DNA of 64,000 nucleotides from an uncultured Kordia sp. (GCF_947489565.1 NZ_CANLEA010000003.1:186001-250000); one strand, 5' to 3'. Counted from the stretch's first letter, positions 9,794-19,429 are shown. Program-made: numbers and translations. Notes: a model not told the origin generated them from the sequence alone.

Positions 9794-11426
9794 TGAATTT
9801 CGAAATGGAGCTTCGCTGCATACACTGTGTCCAGCGCCTTCCATGAACTTGCATTTCTCTCAATTGGGAATTGTAACAGCTTGTTGTTTTAATCGAACGA
9901 AAGTAATGGGCGTTTATCCTAAACATTCTTTGGATGAGATTTGGAATAGTGATGAAGCTCAAAAAATGCGAGAAGAATTGCAAGCAGGGAAATTTCCAAT
10001 TGGTTGCGAAAAATGTCGAGAACAAATTCTATCAAAAGATTTTGGCGGATCGCATGCAAATTTTTACAGTCAACAAGCCAAATATTTCAGAATTACGAGA
10101 GCTAAAAGAAATGCAGAATCTGGTATAGAATTAGCTTCAAATGTATTACCGATGAAATTGGAATTCAACATTCACAACAATTGTAATTTACAATGCATTA
10201 TGTGTCACGGATTGGCTTCGTCTTCTATTCGTGTACATCGAGAAGGTTTACCAGCGATGCCAAATCCGTATGATGATGCTTTTGTGGAACAATTAAAAGT
10301 TTATTTACCACAAGTTGTAGAAACTGATTTTATGGGTGGTGAACCGTTTATGATCGGCGCCTATAAAAGTATTTGGAAAGCCATTAGCGAAGTAAATCCT
10401 AAAATTAAAACCTGTATTTTAACCAATGCAACCATTCTGAATGATGCTATAAAATCGCTCTTGGAAAGTTTTAATTGTTGGATTCACATTTCCATAGATT
10501 CTTTCAAAAAGGAAACCTACGAAACCATTCGCAAAGGTGCTTCTTTTGAAGAAGTAATGGAAAATTCCAACTATTTCAATCAATTGATGAAAGCCAGAGG
10601 ACTCAATCTTGTTTGGCGCTATTGTCCAATGCGCATCAACTGGCATGAACTTCCAGACACAGTGCGTTATTGTACAGAACAGGATATCAAATTATTTTTC
10701 AATCAGGTTGATTCGCCTATTAACATGTCGTTGACGACTTTACCTGTAGAAGAACTTCAAAAAGTAATTGATACCTTAAAAGCTGAAGAACCAAAGTTGC
10801 CAACCACAGAAGTTGCTTTAGAAAATCTTAAAAATTATAGAGAACTCATTTTCCGATTGAGTGGTTATCTTACACAAACCAATCGAAGCAATGCATTGCA
10901 ATCAAGACTTCAGGCGGCTTCAGCGGTTGTTGGTCAATATACTGCAAAGCGTGAAAATGCGATAAAAAAACGTAAAAATCGAGACGAATTAAACGAACAA
11001 TTATCGCCTATTTTTAGAGGTTATTTTATCAATCGATTGAATGTAGAACAAGCAGAAAAAGCCAAAACTACCATTGAGCAAACTGCGTACGATTTGCTTT
11101 TGTCTTCTCACAAAAATGTGATCGATATGACGGCAGAAGTTAGTATTCCTGAGTTTTTAGAAATCTATATAAAAGAACTAGCGCGTGTAGTTTCAGGAAT
11201 TTGGGGTGTGACCAAAGCACACAATCGCGAATTATTTAAACAAATTGATGATTTTATTACAACTATTTCAGAAGATAATTATTCTGCGAGATTGGTTGAC
11301 AAAAAATACATTCTTGGCATATCGCTATTAAAAACTTATGAAAAGATTGCTACGGCAACTTCTGTATCGAGTACTTTAGAAGAATTATTTGTCTTGCAAA
11401 AACGTGATGAGATCACTCAAAATTAA
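9762..11426 (+). CDS. Radical SAM protein with N-terminal SPASM-like cysteine domain
   Basis: A 554-residue radical SAM enzyme. The [4Fe-4S] motif is CNLQCIMC (C141, C145, C148), followed by FMGGEPF, the usual GGEP-type SAM-binding element. An unusual N-terminal region carries C23, C41, C42, C82 and C85 in an arrangement like a SPASM/twitch auxiliary cluster domain. In many family members this domain is C-terminal; here it precedes the core. The C-terminal ~200 residues are helical and unassigned. I chose the ATG at 9762 rather than an in-frame one at 9714, because the added residues would read through the end of the GMC gene and look non-native. It is the last gene of the operon. The substrate is unknown; the upstream helical protein and the glycoside are candidates. 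Confidence 0.82.
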   Translation: MIDQKTLKEYNEFRNGASLHTLCPAPSMNLHFSQLGIVTACCFNRTKVMGVYPKHSLDEIWNSDEAQKMREELQAGKFPIGCEKCREQILSKDFGGSHANFYSQQAKYFRITRAKRNAESGIELASNVLPMKLEFNIHNNCNLQCIMCHGLASSSIRVHREGLPAMPNPYDDAFVEQLKVYLPQVVETDFMGGEPFMIGAYKSIWKAISEVNPKIKTCILTNATILNDAIKSLLESFNCWIHISIDSFKKETYETIRKGASFEEVMENSNYFNQLMKARGLNLVWRYCPMRINWHELPDTVRYCTEQDIKLFFNQVDSPINMSLTTLPVEELQKVIDTLKAEEPKLPTTEVALENLKNYRELIFRLSGYLTQTNRSNALQSRLQAASAVVGQYTAKRENAIKKRKNRDELNEQLSPIFRGYFINRLNVEQAEKAKTTIEQTAYDLLLSSHKNVIDMTAEVSIPEFLEIYIKELARVVSGIWGVTKAHNRELFKQIDDFITTISEDNYSARLVDKKYILGISLLKTYEKIATATSVSSTLEELFVLQKRDEITQN

Positions 11427-11463
11427 ATTTTAGATCATCCCTTTCAGCAAGATGAGTTCAGCT

Positions 11464-11530
11464 TTCAAATTCAAATTCAACTTTCAATTTCGATTTCAAC
11501 TTCAACTTCAACTTCAACTTCAACTTCAAA
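11464..11530. repeat. TTCAAC hexanucleotide tandem repeat
   Basis: Five perfect TTCAAC units run from 11495 to 11524 and a sixth (TTCAAA) ends at 11530, directly against the stop codon of the APH gene. Degenerate TTCAA-type units extend back to 11464. The repeat lies in the short gap between two convergent genes and is non-coding. Confidence 0.85.
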
Positions 11531-12481
11531 CTAAGTTTCTCTAAACAATCGATAATGCGAAATTCTGTCGGCAACTTCTAAGGTTTGCTTGCCTTCATGA
11601 GTGTTTCCTAATTCTAACAATGTGATTCCTATCATCAATCTCCCCAAAAATCCCCATTGCCAAATGGACGTTTTATCAACACCAGTTAATTCATGAACCC
11701 AATGGCAACGTGCCAAAAGCAATTCCAATGTATTTCCTCGGAGTAAACCGTCACTCCAATCGCGCATAATGCAGATTAAATCATAAGCTTTATCAGCATA
11801 TATTCCATCAGGATCTATAAGCTTATACGTGTCATTTTCGGTTTCCATCAAATTAAAACCATGTGCATCTCCATGTGCCAACACACAGTTCTCTGGATCG
11901 TACGCTTCCATGCGTGCTTGTGCATATTCAATGGCTAATTGCAGTGTTTGTTCGGAAAATGGTTTGTGAAGTGTGCTCCATTTTTGCTTCACAATTTCTT
12001 TCATTTCCAAGGCTTTTTGAGCCGCAGTTGGCAACGGAACCATAATATTTGGTCGTACCCAAGCTTTCGTCAATACCTTACAAATTGTTACGATATGTTC
12101 GTCAATCGTTTTTGAAGTGCCACTTAAAGGTGTTCCTAATCTTTCTAATAAAATGGCTTCCTTAGAAAAGTCAACTTCGTACAAATTCACGTATCCATTT
12201 CCTTTTGCGACTCTGAGTACCAAAGCTTCTGTCCAAATATTACTGCCTGGTAAGGCAATCTTTAATACTGCTTCTTGTCCGTTTTCGCGAGTTGCTTCAA
12301 TAATAAGGCTAGCGGTTCCTCCTTTTAACACCTTTCCAAGCGTTAATTTCCACTGCGCTGCAAGTTCCGCTACTGTTCGATCTAAATTGAACGAAACCAC
12401 TGCTTCTTTTTCAAGCAACTGAAGTGTTTTTAGTTGCGCAATTTTTGGTAATTTGTTGAAGTAGTAACCGTATGCTTCCAA
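11531..12481 (-). CDS. Aminoglycoside/hydroxyurea-type phosphotransferase (APH(6)-like)
   Basis: A 316-residue kinase of the APH fold. The Brenner-type catalytic motif is AHGDAHGFN (H203, D205, N210), with the metal-binding IDPDG at residues 222-226. The N-terminal half has LDRTVAELAAQW and KGGTASLI, as in the APH_6_hur (streptomycin 6-kinase / hydroxyurea kinase) group. Such enzymes phosphorylate hydroxyl groups of small molecules, and family members outside known resistance determinants have mostly unknown substrates. It is convergent with the radical SAM operon and divergent from the family 2 glycosyltransferase (74 bp gap). It could give antibiotic self-protection, but nothing in the sequence fixes the substrate. 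Confidence 0.82.
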   Translation of the reverse strand: MEAYGYYFNKLPKIAQLKTLQLLEKEAVVSFNLDRTVAELAAQWKLTLGKVLKGGTASLIIEATRENGQEAVLKIALPGSNIWTEALVLRVAKGNGYVNLYEVDFSKEAILLERLGTPLSGTSKTIDEHIVTICKVLTKAWVRPNIMVPLPTAAQKALEMKEIVKQKWSTLHKPFSEQTLQLAIEYAQARMEAYDPENCVLAHGDAHGFNLMETENDTYKLIDPDGIYADKAYDLICIMRDWSDGLLRGNTLELLLARCHWVHELTGVDKTSIWQWGFLGRLMIGITLLELGNTHEGKQTLEVADRISHYRLFRET

Positions 12482-12555
12482 TTTTTTTTATTTATCTTTA
12501 TGAAATAACTTAACACTTTTGCTTGAATTAAGCAACTTTAGTTCAAGGATATTTT

Positions 12556-13878
12556 ATGACAATTTCTATAGAAGTCCCTGTCTTCAAAGGGGAATTTTTA
12601 CAACAATGTATCGATTCAGTACTCCGTCAAACGAGTGACGCGTGGCAACTATCACTAGTGTGGGATGGCGGCGATGCACTTTCGCATGAAATTCTTAAAA
12701 AGATAGAAACTACGAATCATCCTAAGATCCGTGTTTTTTTTAACGAAAATCAAGGAATTGCCAAAGCGAGAGCATTTCTTAGTAGCCAAAATGATAAAGC
12801 GTATATATTGCCTTTAGATGATGACGATGAATTGGCGCCGCATGCAGTAGAATGTTTTATAGAAGCCGCAAAAGCAACTCCTTGGGCGAGTTTGATACGT
12901 GGAAAACGTGGATTTATCAATCAGGAAAGTAACATTGTAGAAAAAACACAGTGGTTTCCATTTGGTCCACGCACATATTTTAAAGGAATGGTGACAGATG
13001 TTTTTAATCAGGCGCAACCGTATTTGATTCGAAAAAGTGCTTACAATAAAACGTTGGGCTGGCGCGGGTTCGACGATTTTATGCAAGCTGGAGAAGATTG
13101 CGATATTTTTTTGCAAGTAGAAGAAGTTGCGCATTTTGAATTGGTAGATGAAATTCTTTATTACTACCGAATACATGACGATCGTGCGAGTAACGAATTG
13201 ACTTCTGCCGCAGCTTTTGAAATGTGGAGACGATTGGCTGATGACGCCGTACAACGTATGGAATTACCATTGATTCGGACCAATGAAGCACCTCCATTTA
13301 CGTTTATTGAAAAGGAACCTATCAACAAAACAATAAAAGATATTGCGTTTATTGTGCAGCATAAAAGTCCGCAAATACAGCAATTGAAAGCGATAGGTAT
13401 TGACGGAAATTCTATTATTGAAACACAAGCAAATGCTGCTTCTTGGCGAATGGAAGGTTTTCAAGTTTCTCGTAAAAAGTTAGTTTGTTTTGTAAAAGAT
13501 ACGGTCACGATCCACGATATAGCTTCACTCACGGAGATGATTGCTATTTTAAATGAAACGAATGCAGACATCATCGCGCCAAGCAAAAAAATATTGGAAC
13601 AGAAATATAAAAAAAGTCCGTGGTTGCATGATGATTTTCTTTTAGTGAAAAGAACAGTATTGTTAGCTACGACTGGATTTGATCATGATTTTATTCCAGA
13701 AAACTTACAAGGAATTGACTTTTGCATTCAAGCGAGACGTAGAGATTTTAGCTGTTATGAAGCCACTATTTCCGGTATTACACATGCAGAAACTACTAAG
13801 AATATATTGCAAGAAAACGATTTGACTCCATTAAAAACAAAATGGTATAGTCATCCTGAGCTGATCAGTTTTATTTAG
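12556..13878 (+). CDS. Family 2 glycosyltransferase
   Basis: A 440-residue cytosolic protein whose N-terminal ~230 residues form a GT-A domain: TISIEVPVFKGEFLQQCIDSVLRQT at the start, WDGG, GIAKARAFL, and a DDDD metal/nucleotide-sugar site at D88-D91. The C-terminal part (from about 250) lacks recognisable motifs and may be a second, degenerate nucleotide-sugar fold. It is expected to add a sugar from a nucleotide donor to a glycan or metabolite. It stands alone on the plus strand between minus-strand genes and is divergent from the APH gene, with which it may share a promoter region. Confidence 0.85.
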   Translation: MTISIEVPVFKGEFLQQCIDSVLRQTSDAWQLSLVWDGGDALSHEILKKIETTNHPKIRVFFNENQGIAKARAFLSSQNDKAYILPLDDDDELAPHAVECFIEAAKATPWASLIRGKRGFINQESNIVEKTQWFPFGPRTYFKGMVTDVFNQAQPYLIRKSAYNKTLGWRGFDDFMQAGEDCDIFLQVEEVAHFELVDEILYYYRIHDDRASNELTSAAAFEMWRRLADDAVQRMELPLIRTNEAPPFTFIEKEPINKTIKDIAFIVQHKSPQIQQLKAIGIDGNSIIETQANAASWRMEGFQVSRKKLVCFVKDTVTIHDIASLTEMIAILNETNADIIAPSKKILEQKYKKSPWLHDDFLLVKRTVLLATTGFDHDFIPENLQGIDFCIQARRRDFSCYEATISGITHAETTKNILQENDLTPLKTKWYSHPELISFI

Positions 13879-13919
13879 GGTTTTACTGTAAATTCGAGTA
13901 GATCATAGGTAGCTCAAGT

Positions 13920-14525
13920 TTACTTTTTTATATCAAGTATTGCTGCTGCATCTTTGTAATAATCCATCAACTGTTGTTCTCGTGCCACAAGTTCTCTCAT
14001 ACGGTAAGACATTAATTCTAGATTTGATTTTGCGTACTTGTCTGTATTTACATCCTTTGAGTTAAATAATTCAAACATCTCCATGCCAGGTTTAAATGCC
14101 ACTTCTTGTTGTTTGTACACTTTAGAGAGTACAAACAGTTTGTCATACTCAATATTCACTATAAGCGGATGCGATTTTGCAATATCCCAAGCATCATTGG
14201 CTGGTGATTTTCCCATAAAACTTCCTTTGGTGAGCAATCTTTCAAAAAAGATGAATTTGTCTTTTTTAAATTCTGCTATAAACACTTCATCCGTTGAAAG
14301 TTCTTTTAATTTTTCAGCTATTTTTTGATGATACGGACCCCATTCATTCAATATGATTAGATTGTCCTTTACTTCAGATTTGATCTTACTTAATAGTTCT
14401 TCGGAAGCTTTTTTATTCTTGCCTTCTTCAATTCTTTCACTTAAATAGATACCGAGTACCACACTAAATACAATTAAGATAAATTGAACTATAGTCCCTT
14501 TGATGTCAATACTTTTTCCTGCCAT
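13920..14525 (-). CDS. Small membrane-anchored protein of unknown function
   Basis: A 201-residue protein with one N-terminal transmembrane helix (IVQFILIVFSVVLGIYLSERIEE, residues ~12-34) followed by a Lys/Glu-rich helical cytosolic or periplasmic domain. It resembles the many small Bacteroidota proteins of the type TM helix plus 'LKxIxxDLxxN...' domain (DUF6090-like) in layout, but I cannot assign it securely. It lies 121 bp downstream of the 14647-15936 gene and may be transcribed separately. Confidence 0.7.
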   Translation of the reverse strand: MAGKSIDIKGTIVQFILIVFSVVLGIYLSERIEEGKNKKASEELLSKIKSEVKDNLIILNEWGPYHQKIAEKLKELSTDEVFIAEFKKDKFIFFERLLTKGSFMGKSPANDAWDIAKSHPLIVNIEYDKLFVLSKVYKQQEVAFKPGMEMFELFNSKDVNTDKYAKSNLELMSYRMRELVAREQQLMDYYKDAAAILDIKK

Positions 14526-14646
14526 TATTCAAATTACTTTTATCGTTGATCACATTTAGTTAGAAACTAAAAGTAACAGAATTTTATATAAATCACATGA
14601 AGAAACTTGATTTTTGACTAAAACCTTGTCTCCTCACACATCTATA

Positions 14647-15936
14647 TTACTCTACTTGTAGCAATGAATTGAATAGTGCTGCTGGAGATGGCGCACGTGT
14701 ATAGGCTTTCATAAGCCTTTCTTTTTGTTTTGTGTGATCGTTTACAAAATCAGCCAATCCTTCTAACGTTATTTTTTGGGTTTGATCAAAATAATTAGGT
14801 TCCCAACCTTGATAATACCACGCAATGACACGTTCGTATAAGTTTGAAACCGAACGCGCCAAATGTCCTTTGTCAAAAAGTATGACCGATTTTCCATTCC
14901 ACAATTGAATTAATATGGTATGTGACACCACATTCCAGTAAAAAGTATATTCTGCCGTGAGCAGTAACGACATGACACGATCAAAAGCGCCAAAGTTGAA
15001 CAAACATATATTTTCATTTGGAGTAGTACTCATAGAACGCAACATATTGATTAATGCGCTTGGTCCCAAAAAGATCATTTTTCGACCTAAATTTGCTCCT
15101 TGCGTGAGTAAGTTCCAAACCATTGCCACAAACTTTCCTGCGCCTACATGCATGGTTTGTGTTTGAAAATCGACCTCAGAAATGATAAACATCCAATGCG
15201 GTTTGTCTTTTGATGAAAGTGATTGAAGTTCGGCAGGAATCACCAATTTTTCATTAAAGAAGCTTTTGTTTTTTTCATCCGATGGAAACGCGGCAATTCC
15301 CTTCATGTCTGTATACGTAGGATATAGATGTGGAAATGCTCGCAAAAAGGAATTCGCGGCCGCTAACTCGGTATGTAATTTTTGATCTGCTTGCCGTTTT
15401 AAACCTATCAAATGTTCGTTGGAACCTGTAGGAATGTCTATGGAAATAATTTCTTTCAATCCTTTTGGCGACCATTCTGAGACCAATCCTAAAAACGGAT
15501 CGGCAGTAACTACTTGTATTTTTTGATCTGTAGCTGCTTGACATACGCGCTCCAAAGCTTCATTTGTCAATAAATTATGTACTGGAATTAAATAACCTGC
15601 AGCAAATACAAGTACATCAGGTTGGTATGTTTTTAAGGAATTTAAGACATCTTCTTCGGTCGTCCAAAGGTCAATATTTTGGGGAAGAATATTTTTATTC
15701 TTTTCATACAATCGCGCACTTAATAATACTTTGGATTTTCTAAAATAGTTCTGTCCAGAAACCAAATACATAATCGTAGTGAGTTCGCCATAATCATTAT
15801 CTAATACAAATAAAACTTTCGGCACTTCATCTTCATTATTTTCTGTATTCGAGCAGGTAATTTGGGTTAATTCTTGTAACCAAGCTCTCATTGCTTCCGA
15901 TATATCTGATGCTACATCATTCCAGTTATCTACCAT
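14647..15936 (-). CDS. Hypothetical protein, possible GT-B-like enzyme
   Basis: A 429-residue cytosolic protein with no signal peptide. The order of alternating strand and helix segments (VPKVLFVLDNDYGELTTIMYLVSG near 40; PDVLVFAAGYLIP near 110; KPHWMFIISEVDF near 245; KMIFLGPSALINML near 285; NGKSVILFDKGHLARS near 350) suggests two Rossmann-like halves, as in GT-B glycosyltransferases. No donor-binding signature is clear, so this is a guess. It is 9 bp downstream of the TylF-type methyltransferase and almost certainly co-transcribed with it. The methyltransferase and glycosyltransferase neighbourhood fits a sugar or metabolite tailoring role. Confidence 0.6.
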   Translation of the reverse strand: MVDNWNDVASDISEAMRAWLQELTQITCSNTENNEDEVPKVLFVLDNDYGELTTIMYLVSGQNYFRKSKVLLSARLYEKNKNILPQNIDLWTTEEDVLNSLKTYQPDVLVFAAGYLIPVHNLLTNEALERVCQAATDQKIQVVTADPFLGLVSEWSPKGLKEIISIDIPTGSNEHLIGLKRQADQKLHTELAAANSFLRAFPHLYPTYTDMKGIAAFPSDEKNKSFFNEKLVIPAELQSLSSKDKPHWMFIISEVDFQTQTMHVGAGKFVAMVWNLLTQGANLGRKMIFLGPSALINMLRSMSTTPNENICLFNFGAFDRVMSLLLTAEYTFYWNVVSHTILIQLWNGKSVILFDKGHLARSVSNLYERVIAWYYQGWEPNYFDQTQKITLEGLADFVNDHTKQKERLMKAYTRAPSPAALFNSLLQVE

Positions 15937-15945
15937 AGTATTCGT

Positions 15946-16968
15946 TTATTTGTCTGTGTTTTTACGCCAATATATCGCTGACCAATCTATTGACACAATT
16001 TTATCTGTAATGGAATTTGCTTCTCTAAACTCATCGATTGCTTGCTTGCATGGCGGCGCACAATGATAATCATCTACAATTATAAAACCGCCATCCGAAA
16101 GTTTATGATATAGACTTTTTAATGCATCCATCGTTGATTCATACAAATCACCATCCAAACGAATCATCGCTAGTTTTTCAATAGGCGCTTTCGGTAAAGT
16201 TTCTGAAAACCATCCTTCTAAAAATTTCACTTTTTCATCAAGCAAATCAAATCGTTTGAAATTTTCACGAACCTCATCTGCGGTAACCGCTAAAGTTTTC
16301 CACATAGAAAGATCGTATTTTTTATCGGCAGGATATTCTTTTTTGTTGGGTTTTGGCATTCCAGAAAACGAATCGGCTACCCAAACAGAACGTTTTGTAT
16401 CTCCATAACTTTTTAGCAATGCACGCATGAATATGGTACAACCGCCTCGCCAAACACCCGTTTCAATGAAGTCGCCTTCAATACCTTCTTGCAATATGAG
16501 TTTTGTACAGTATTCAATATTATTCAATCGTTCTCTTCCAGCCATTGTCAATGCTTTCGCTGGCCAATCCAATCCAAATTCACGTTTATCAGCAGTAGAA
16601 AACTTAAAAACTTCCTTTATGCGATGAATGATTCTCGCAAAGCTAATTAGTGGTTTTGAGATGCTCACTTCAAACGCACTTCCATCACTCGCATTCCACA
16701 ACTGATACGTTAAACAATTCTTTAATAATTCTAAATATGCATCTGTATTATTTATAGAAGAAGTAAAAGCGACTTTTGCATCTGTAACTCCTGATGCGTA
16801 CTGTCTTAATTCTGTAGCACTACGATATGATTTTGAGGCACCAACGGCATCACCACATTGAAGCTGTAAATCCCCTAATTTTTGGTATAGTTCAGATTCC
16901 CTAGGATTTTCTGCAATGGCCTCAATACAAGCGTGTATTTCTAGTTTTAATGATTCTTTCTCTTTCAT
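15946..16968 (-). CDS. TylF/MycF-type O-methyltransferase with N-terminal helical extension
   Basis: A 340-residue protein. Residues ~110-340 match the macrocin O-methyltransferase (TylF/MycF) family: GDFIETGVWRGGCTIFMRALL (SAM site), VWVADSFSGMP, MIRLDGDLYESTMDAL, GGFIIVDDYHCAPPCKQAIDEF. The D-G-D and DD-Y-H residues are those used for Mg2+ binding in the family. The first ~60 residues form a TPR-like helical repeat (ELYQKLGDLQLQCGDAVGASKSYRSATE), an addition not present in the shorter family members. Known members methylate sugar hydroxyls on macrolides; in Bacteroidota many are in glycan loci. It is the first gene of a minus-strand pair with the 429-residue protein. Confidence 0.85.
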   Translation of the reverse strand: MKEKESLKLEIHACIEAIAENPRESELYQKLGDLQLQCGDAVGASKSYRSATELRQYASGVTDAKVAFTSSINNTDAYLELLKNCLTYQLWNASDGSAFEVSISKPLISFARIIHRIKEVFKFSTADKREFGLDWPAKALTMAGRERLNNIEYCTKLILQEGIEGDFIETGVWRGGCTIFMRALLKSYGDTKRSVWVADSFSGMPKPNKKEYPADKKYDLSMWKTLAVTADEVRENFKRFDLLDEKVKFLEGWFSETLPKAPIEKLAMIRLDGDLYESTMDALKSLYHKLSDGGFIIVDDYHCAPPCKQAIDEFREANSITDKIVSIDWSAIYWRKNTDK

Positions 16969-17236
16969 TTGAAAAGAGTGGTTGGTTAGATTGGTTACGT
17001 ACTAAAAATACAATAAAAAAGTGGGAATTATAAGTGAGTCGTTTTAGAATTTACAAAAATCTATGAATTCCATAAAAACACTATTCACAAAATGTTTTTT
17101 TAAGTTTTAAAACTGCTTAAGAATAACTAAAAAGGGAAAACACCTTTCAAATTTAGTGTTTTAACTATTTGATAATCAATTATTTAAATTCATATTTATT
17201 GTGTTTTAAAAAATATTAATCATAACATATTACATT

Positions 17237-19318
17237 ATGAAAAAAAGACTAACTATGAGTCTAGTGATGAGTGTTCTTTGCGTTGCTTTTGGTCTAAGCC
17301 AAAACAATAGTAACAGCGCTACACGTGATGGACTACAACGCATTAATGTATCAACAGTTAATGGTACAATTTCTGTAAATCTGCCCGCAGAAATACATTC
17401 TAAGGATCAAATATCGGGAACCGTCATGGTTGTTCCAGATCATACAGGAACCAGTAAAAGAGACAAAAAAAGAGCGCAGAAACAAAAAGAAGCTTTAGAA
17501 AAGTATACAGTTTCTTTTGATGGAAATTCAACTCCTACGTCTGACACCAATGTGGAGTTAAAAATTCCTGAAGTGAATCCCAACAATACGCAAGAACTTA
17601 CTATTTATGACCCTAAAGGAACTGCTATTGCTACCGTTCCTATTCCAATCAACAATACTGCACGAACGCCAAGCAATTCAGAAAATATTCAAATTCCCAC
17701 CTATTTAAGAGCTGGAAATACGTGTTATATTAAAGGGAATTTTGATGGTGACATGAAGAATACGGAAGTACTTCTGAATAACAATCCGATTCCGGTTATT
17801 GCTGAATCTCCTGATCGACTTATCTGCGAAATCCCCAATACTGTTTCAGGCTTGCAAAAAATTACCGTGACTGAAAATGGCATTACAAATTCGGAGTCTT
17901 GTCATGTAGTTGGCATGAATTTGAGTGTTGGAAAGCTGAATTTATTAAAGGGCGAATCTACAAATTTGACGATTGAAGTTTATGGATTGGAAGGCATTGA
18001 AACTCCCGTAGAAATTTTAGTTGAAAATAAAACACAGGAAAACATTAGTATTAGTGGTGGAGATATTCAAAATATAACTATTTACCCTAATGAAGCTTCT
18101 GCAGAAGGCATTTATACTAAAACGATGCAAGTGCAATCAAAAAGAGCTGGAAATTATACCATTGATGTTACATTGATTGAATCCTTTGAAGATGCTCCAG
18201 AAAATAATTCTATGGATACTTCTGAAGTTACCGTCGTTGAAAACCCGGATGTTTTAACCAATAATATTTCTATACCTGATCAATTTATTAGTTACAGTCC
18301 TTCATATATAAGCGGAGCTACTTTTTCACCATATTCCTTATCGACAGGTATATTTCCTAATGTCTTTTTTAGCTTTAATGTGATGATTGATGATGATAAG
18401 AAGCGAAAGCTACGAAACAAAGGACGAAAAGTACCTGAGAATACACCTTTAGGACCCAAATCTCCTAACGATAAAAAGAATCCACATTCCAGACCTGTTC
18501 CTTCTGGAATTAAAGCACCTGTTCACGAAGAAGTTCCAGGTGTATGGCAAACTGGAAAAGCCTTGCTTAAAGAAGCCAAAAAAGAAGTTGAAAGAGCGAA
18601 GGCGCACAAAGGAAAAATTGTTGTAGGATTGCCAGGAACTCATGCAAGAGGTCATATGAATCCGCATAGAAAAGTGATTCATAACCAAAGAGGTTGTACC
18701 GAAGAAGTGTATATTTTTTACCAGCGTTTACGATATATAGATGATCGTACTTTGGTCATGGAAGAACAAATTTCCCCTTCTTTTGAATTTTCAATAGCTA
18801 ATGGAACGAGTAAAGTCGAAATTACTAAAAATGAAAGCGGATGGAGTATATCGCCGAGTGTCTCTGTAGAGGTAAGAAAAGGCTTATCTATTGGCATAGG
18901 AGGCTCGTATTGGAACAAAACAAAAAAAATCACAGGTAAAGGAGTTCTCAGTTTAGTAGGCAGAAAATTATGGATGTTTCATGTTGGAAGACTTTATTTA
19001 CATAGAAAAGCTTTTGTACGTATTAAATATGAATACCATTATGAAGTATGTAATGATGGCTCTACTAGAAACTGGGTAGAAACTACATTTACAGACAATT
19101 GGTATTATTGGTATGAGTGGGAAGAAGAATTATTTGTTGCTTCTAAAGATAATGAAGGTAATTTTCATCGTGTAAAAGAATTCCCTGAAACAATACATTC
19201 TCGTGATGTAAGTGGAAAAGAAAATATGAGCTATGAGGTTGAAGGCTTAGAATCAAAATATTTTGATAATTACGGGTTAAGTGGTTGGGATTTCTTTCCT
19301 GCTATTAGCAAAAAATAA
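17237..19318 (+). CDS. Secreted protein with IPT/TIG-like domain, unknown function
   Basis: A 693-residue protein with an N-terminal signal peptide (MKKRLTMSLVMSVLCVAFGLSQ). Residues ~155-240 look like an IPT/TIG beta-sandwich (YIKGNFDGDMKNTEVLLNN ... CEIPNTVSGLQKITVTENG), and another Ig-like segment follows to ~340. A basic Lys-rich linker (380-470) precedes a Trp/Tyr-rich beta domain (500-690). There is no T9SS C-terminal sorting domain and no lipobox. It is probably periplasmic or released. It stands alone: 268 bp of AT-rich gene-free DNA lie upstream and an intrinsic terminator lies immediately downstream. Confidence 0.75.
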   Translation: MKKRLTMSLVMSVLCVAFGLSQNNSNSATRDGLQRINVSTVNGTISVNLPAEIHSKDQISGTVMVVPDHTGTSKRDKKRAQKQKEALEKYTVSFDGNSTPTSDTNVELKIPEVNPNNTQELTIYDPKGTAIATVPIPINNTARTPSNSENIQIPTYLRAGNTCYIKGNFDGDMKNTEVLLNNNPIPVIAESPDRLICEIPNTVSGLQKITVTENGITNSESCHVVGMNLSVGKLNLLKGESTNLTIEVYGLEGIETPVEILVENKTQENISISGGDIQNITIYPNEASAEGIYTKTMQVQSKRAGNYTIDVTLIESFEDAPENNSMDTSEVTVVENPDVLTNNISIPDQFISYSPSYISGATFSPYSLSTGIFPNVFFSFNVMIDDDKKRKLRNKGRKVPENTPLGPKSPNDKKNPHSRPVPSGIKAPVHEEVPGVWQTGKALLKEAKKEVERAKAHKGKIVVGLPGTHARGHMNPHRKVIHNQRGCTEEVYIFYQRLRYIDDRTLVMEEQISPSFEFSIANGTSKVEITKNESGWSISPSVSVEVRKGLSIGIGGSYWNKTKKITGKGVLSLVGRKLWMFHVGRLYLHRKAFVRIKYEYHYEVCNDGSTRNWVETTFTDNWYYWYEWEEELFVASKDNEGNFHRVKEFPETIHSRDVSGKENMSYEVEGLESKYFDNYGLSGWDFFPAISKK

Positions 19319-19340
19319 TAGCACCTATTTTTAAAAATTA

Positions 19341-19372
19341 AAAGGCTTCACCGAAATGTGGAGCCTTTTTTT
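19341..19372 (+). terminator. Intrinsic terminator of the 17237-19318 gene
   Basis: Arms AGGCTTCAC and GTGGAGCCT (one G-T mismatch) around a short CGAAAT loop are followed by seven Ts, 23 bp after the stop codon. Confidence 0.85.
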
Positions 19373-19400
19373 AGCACAAGTTCTTACGCTTTCAAAACTT

Positions 19401-19429
19401 AAAAAAGCAGGTCAGAATTACTTCTGACC
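19401..19429 (-). terminator. Intrinsic terminator of the 19485-19932 precursor pair
   Basis: A perfect 8-bp stem, GGTCAGAA with its complement around TTAC (19410-19429), is followed on the minus strand by a T-run (complement of 19401-19406). It lies about 55 bp past the stop of the 78-residue precursor. Confidence 0.8.

Noticed and set aside
12814-13254. 146-codon minus-strand open frame opposite the family 2 glycosyltransferase
   Set aside because: Lies entirely within a gene with clear GT-A motifs; the translation is low-complexity and has no family features.
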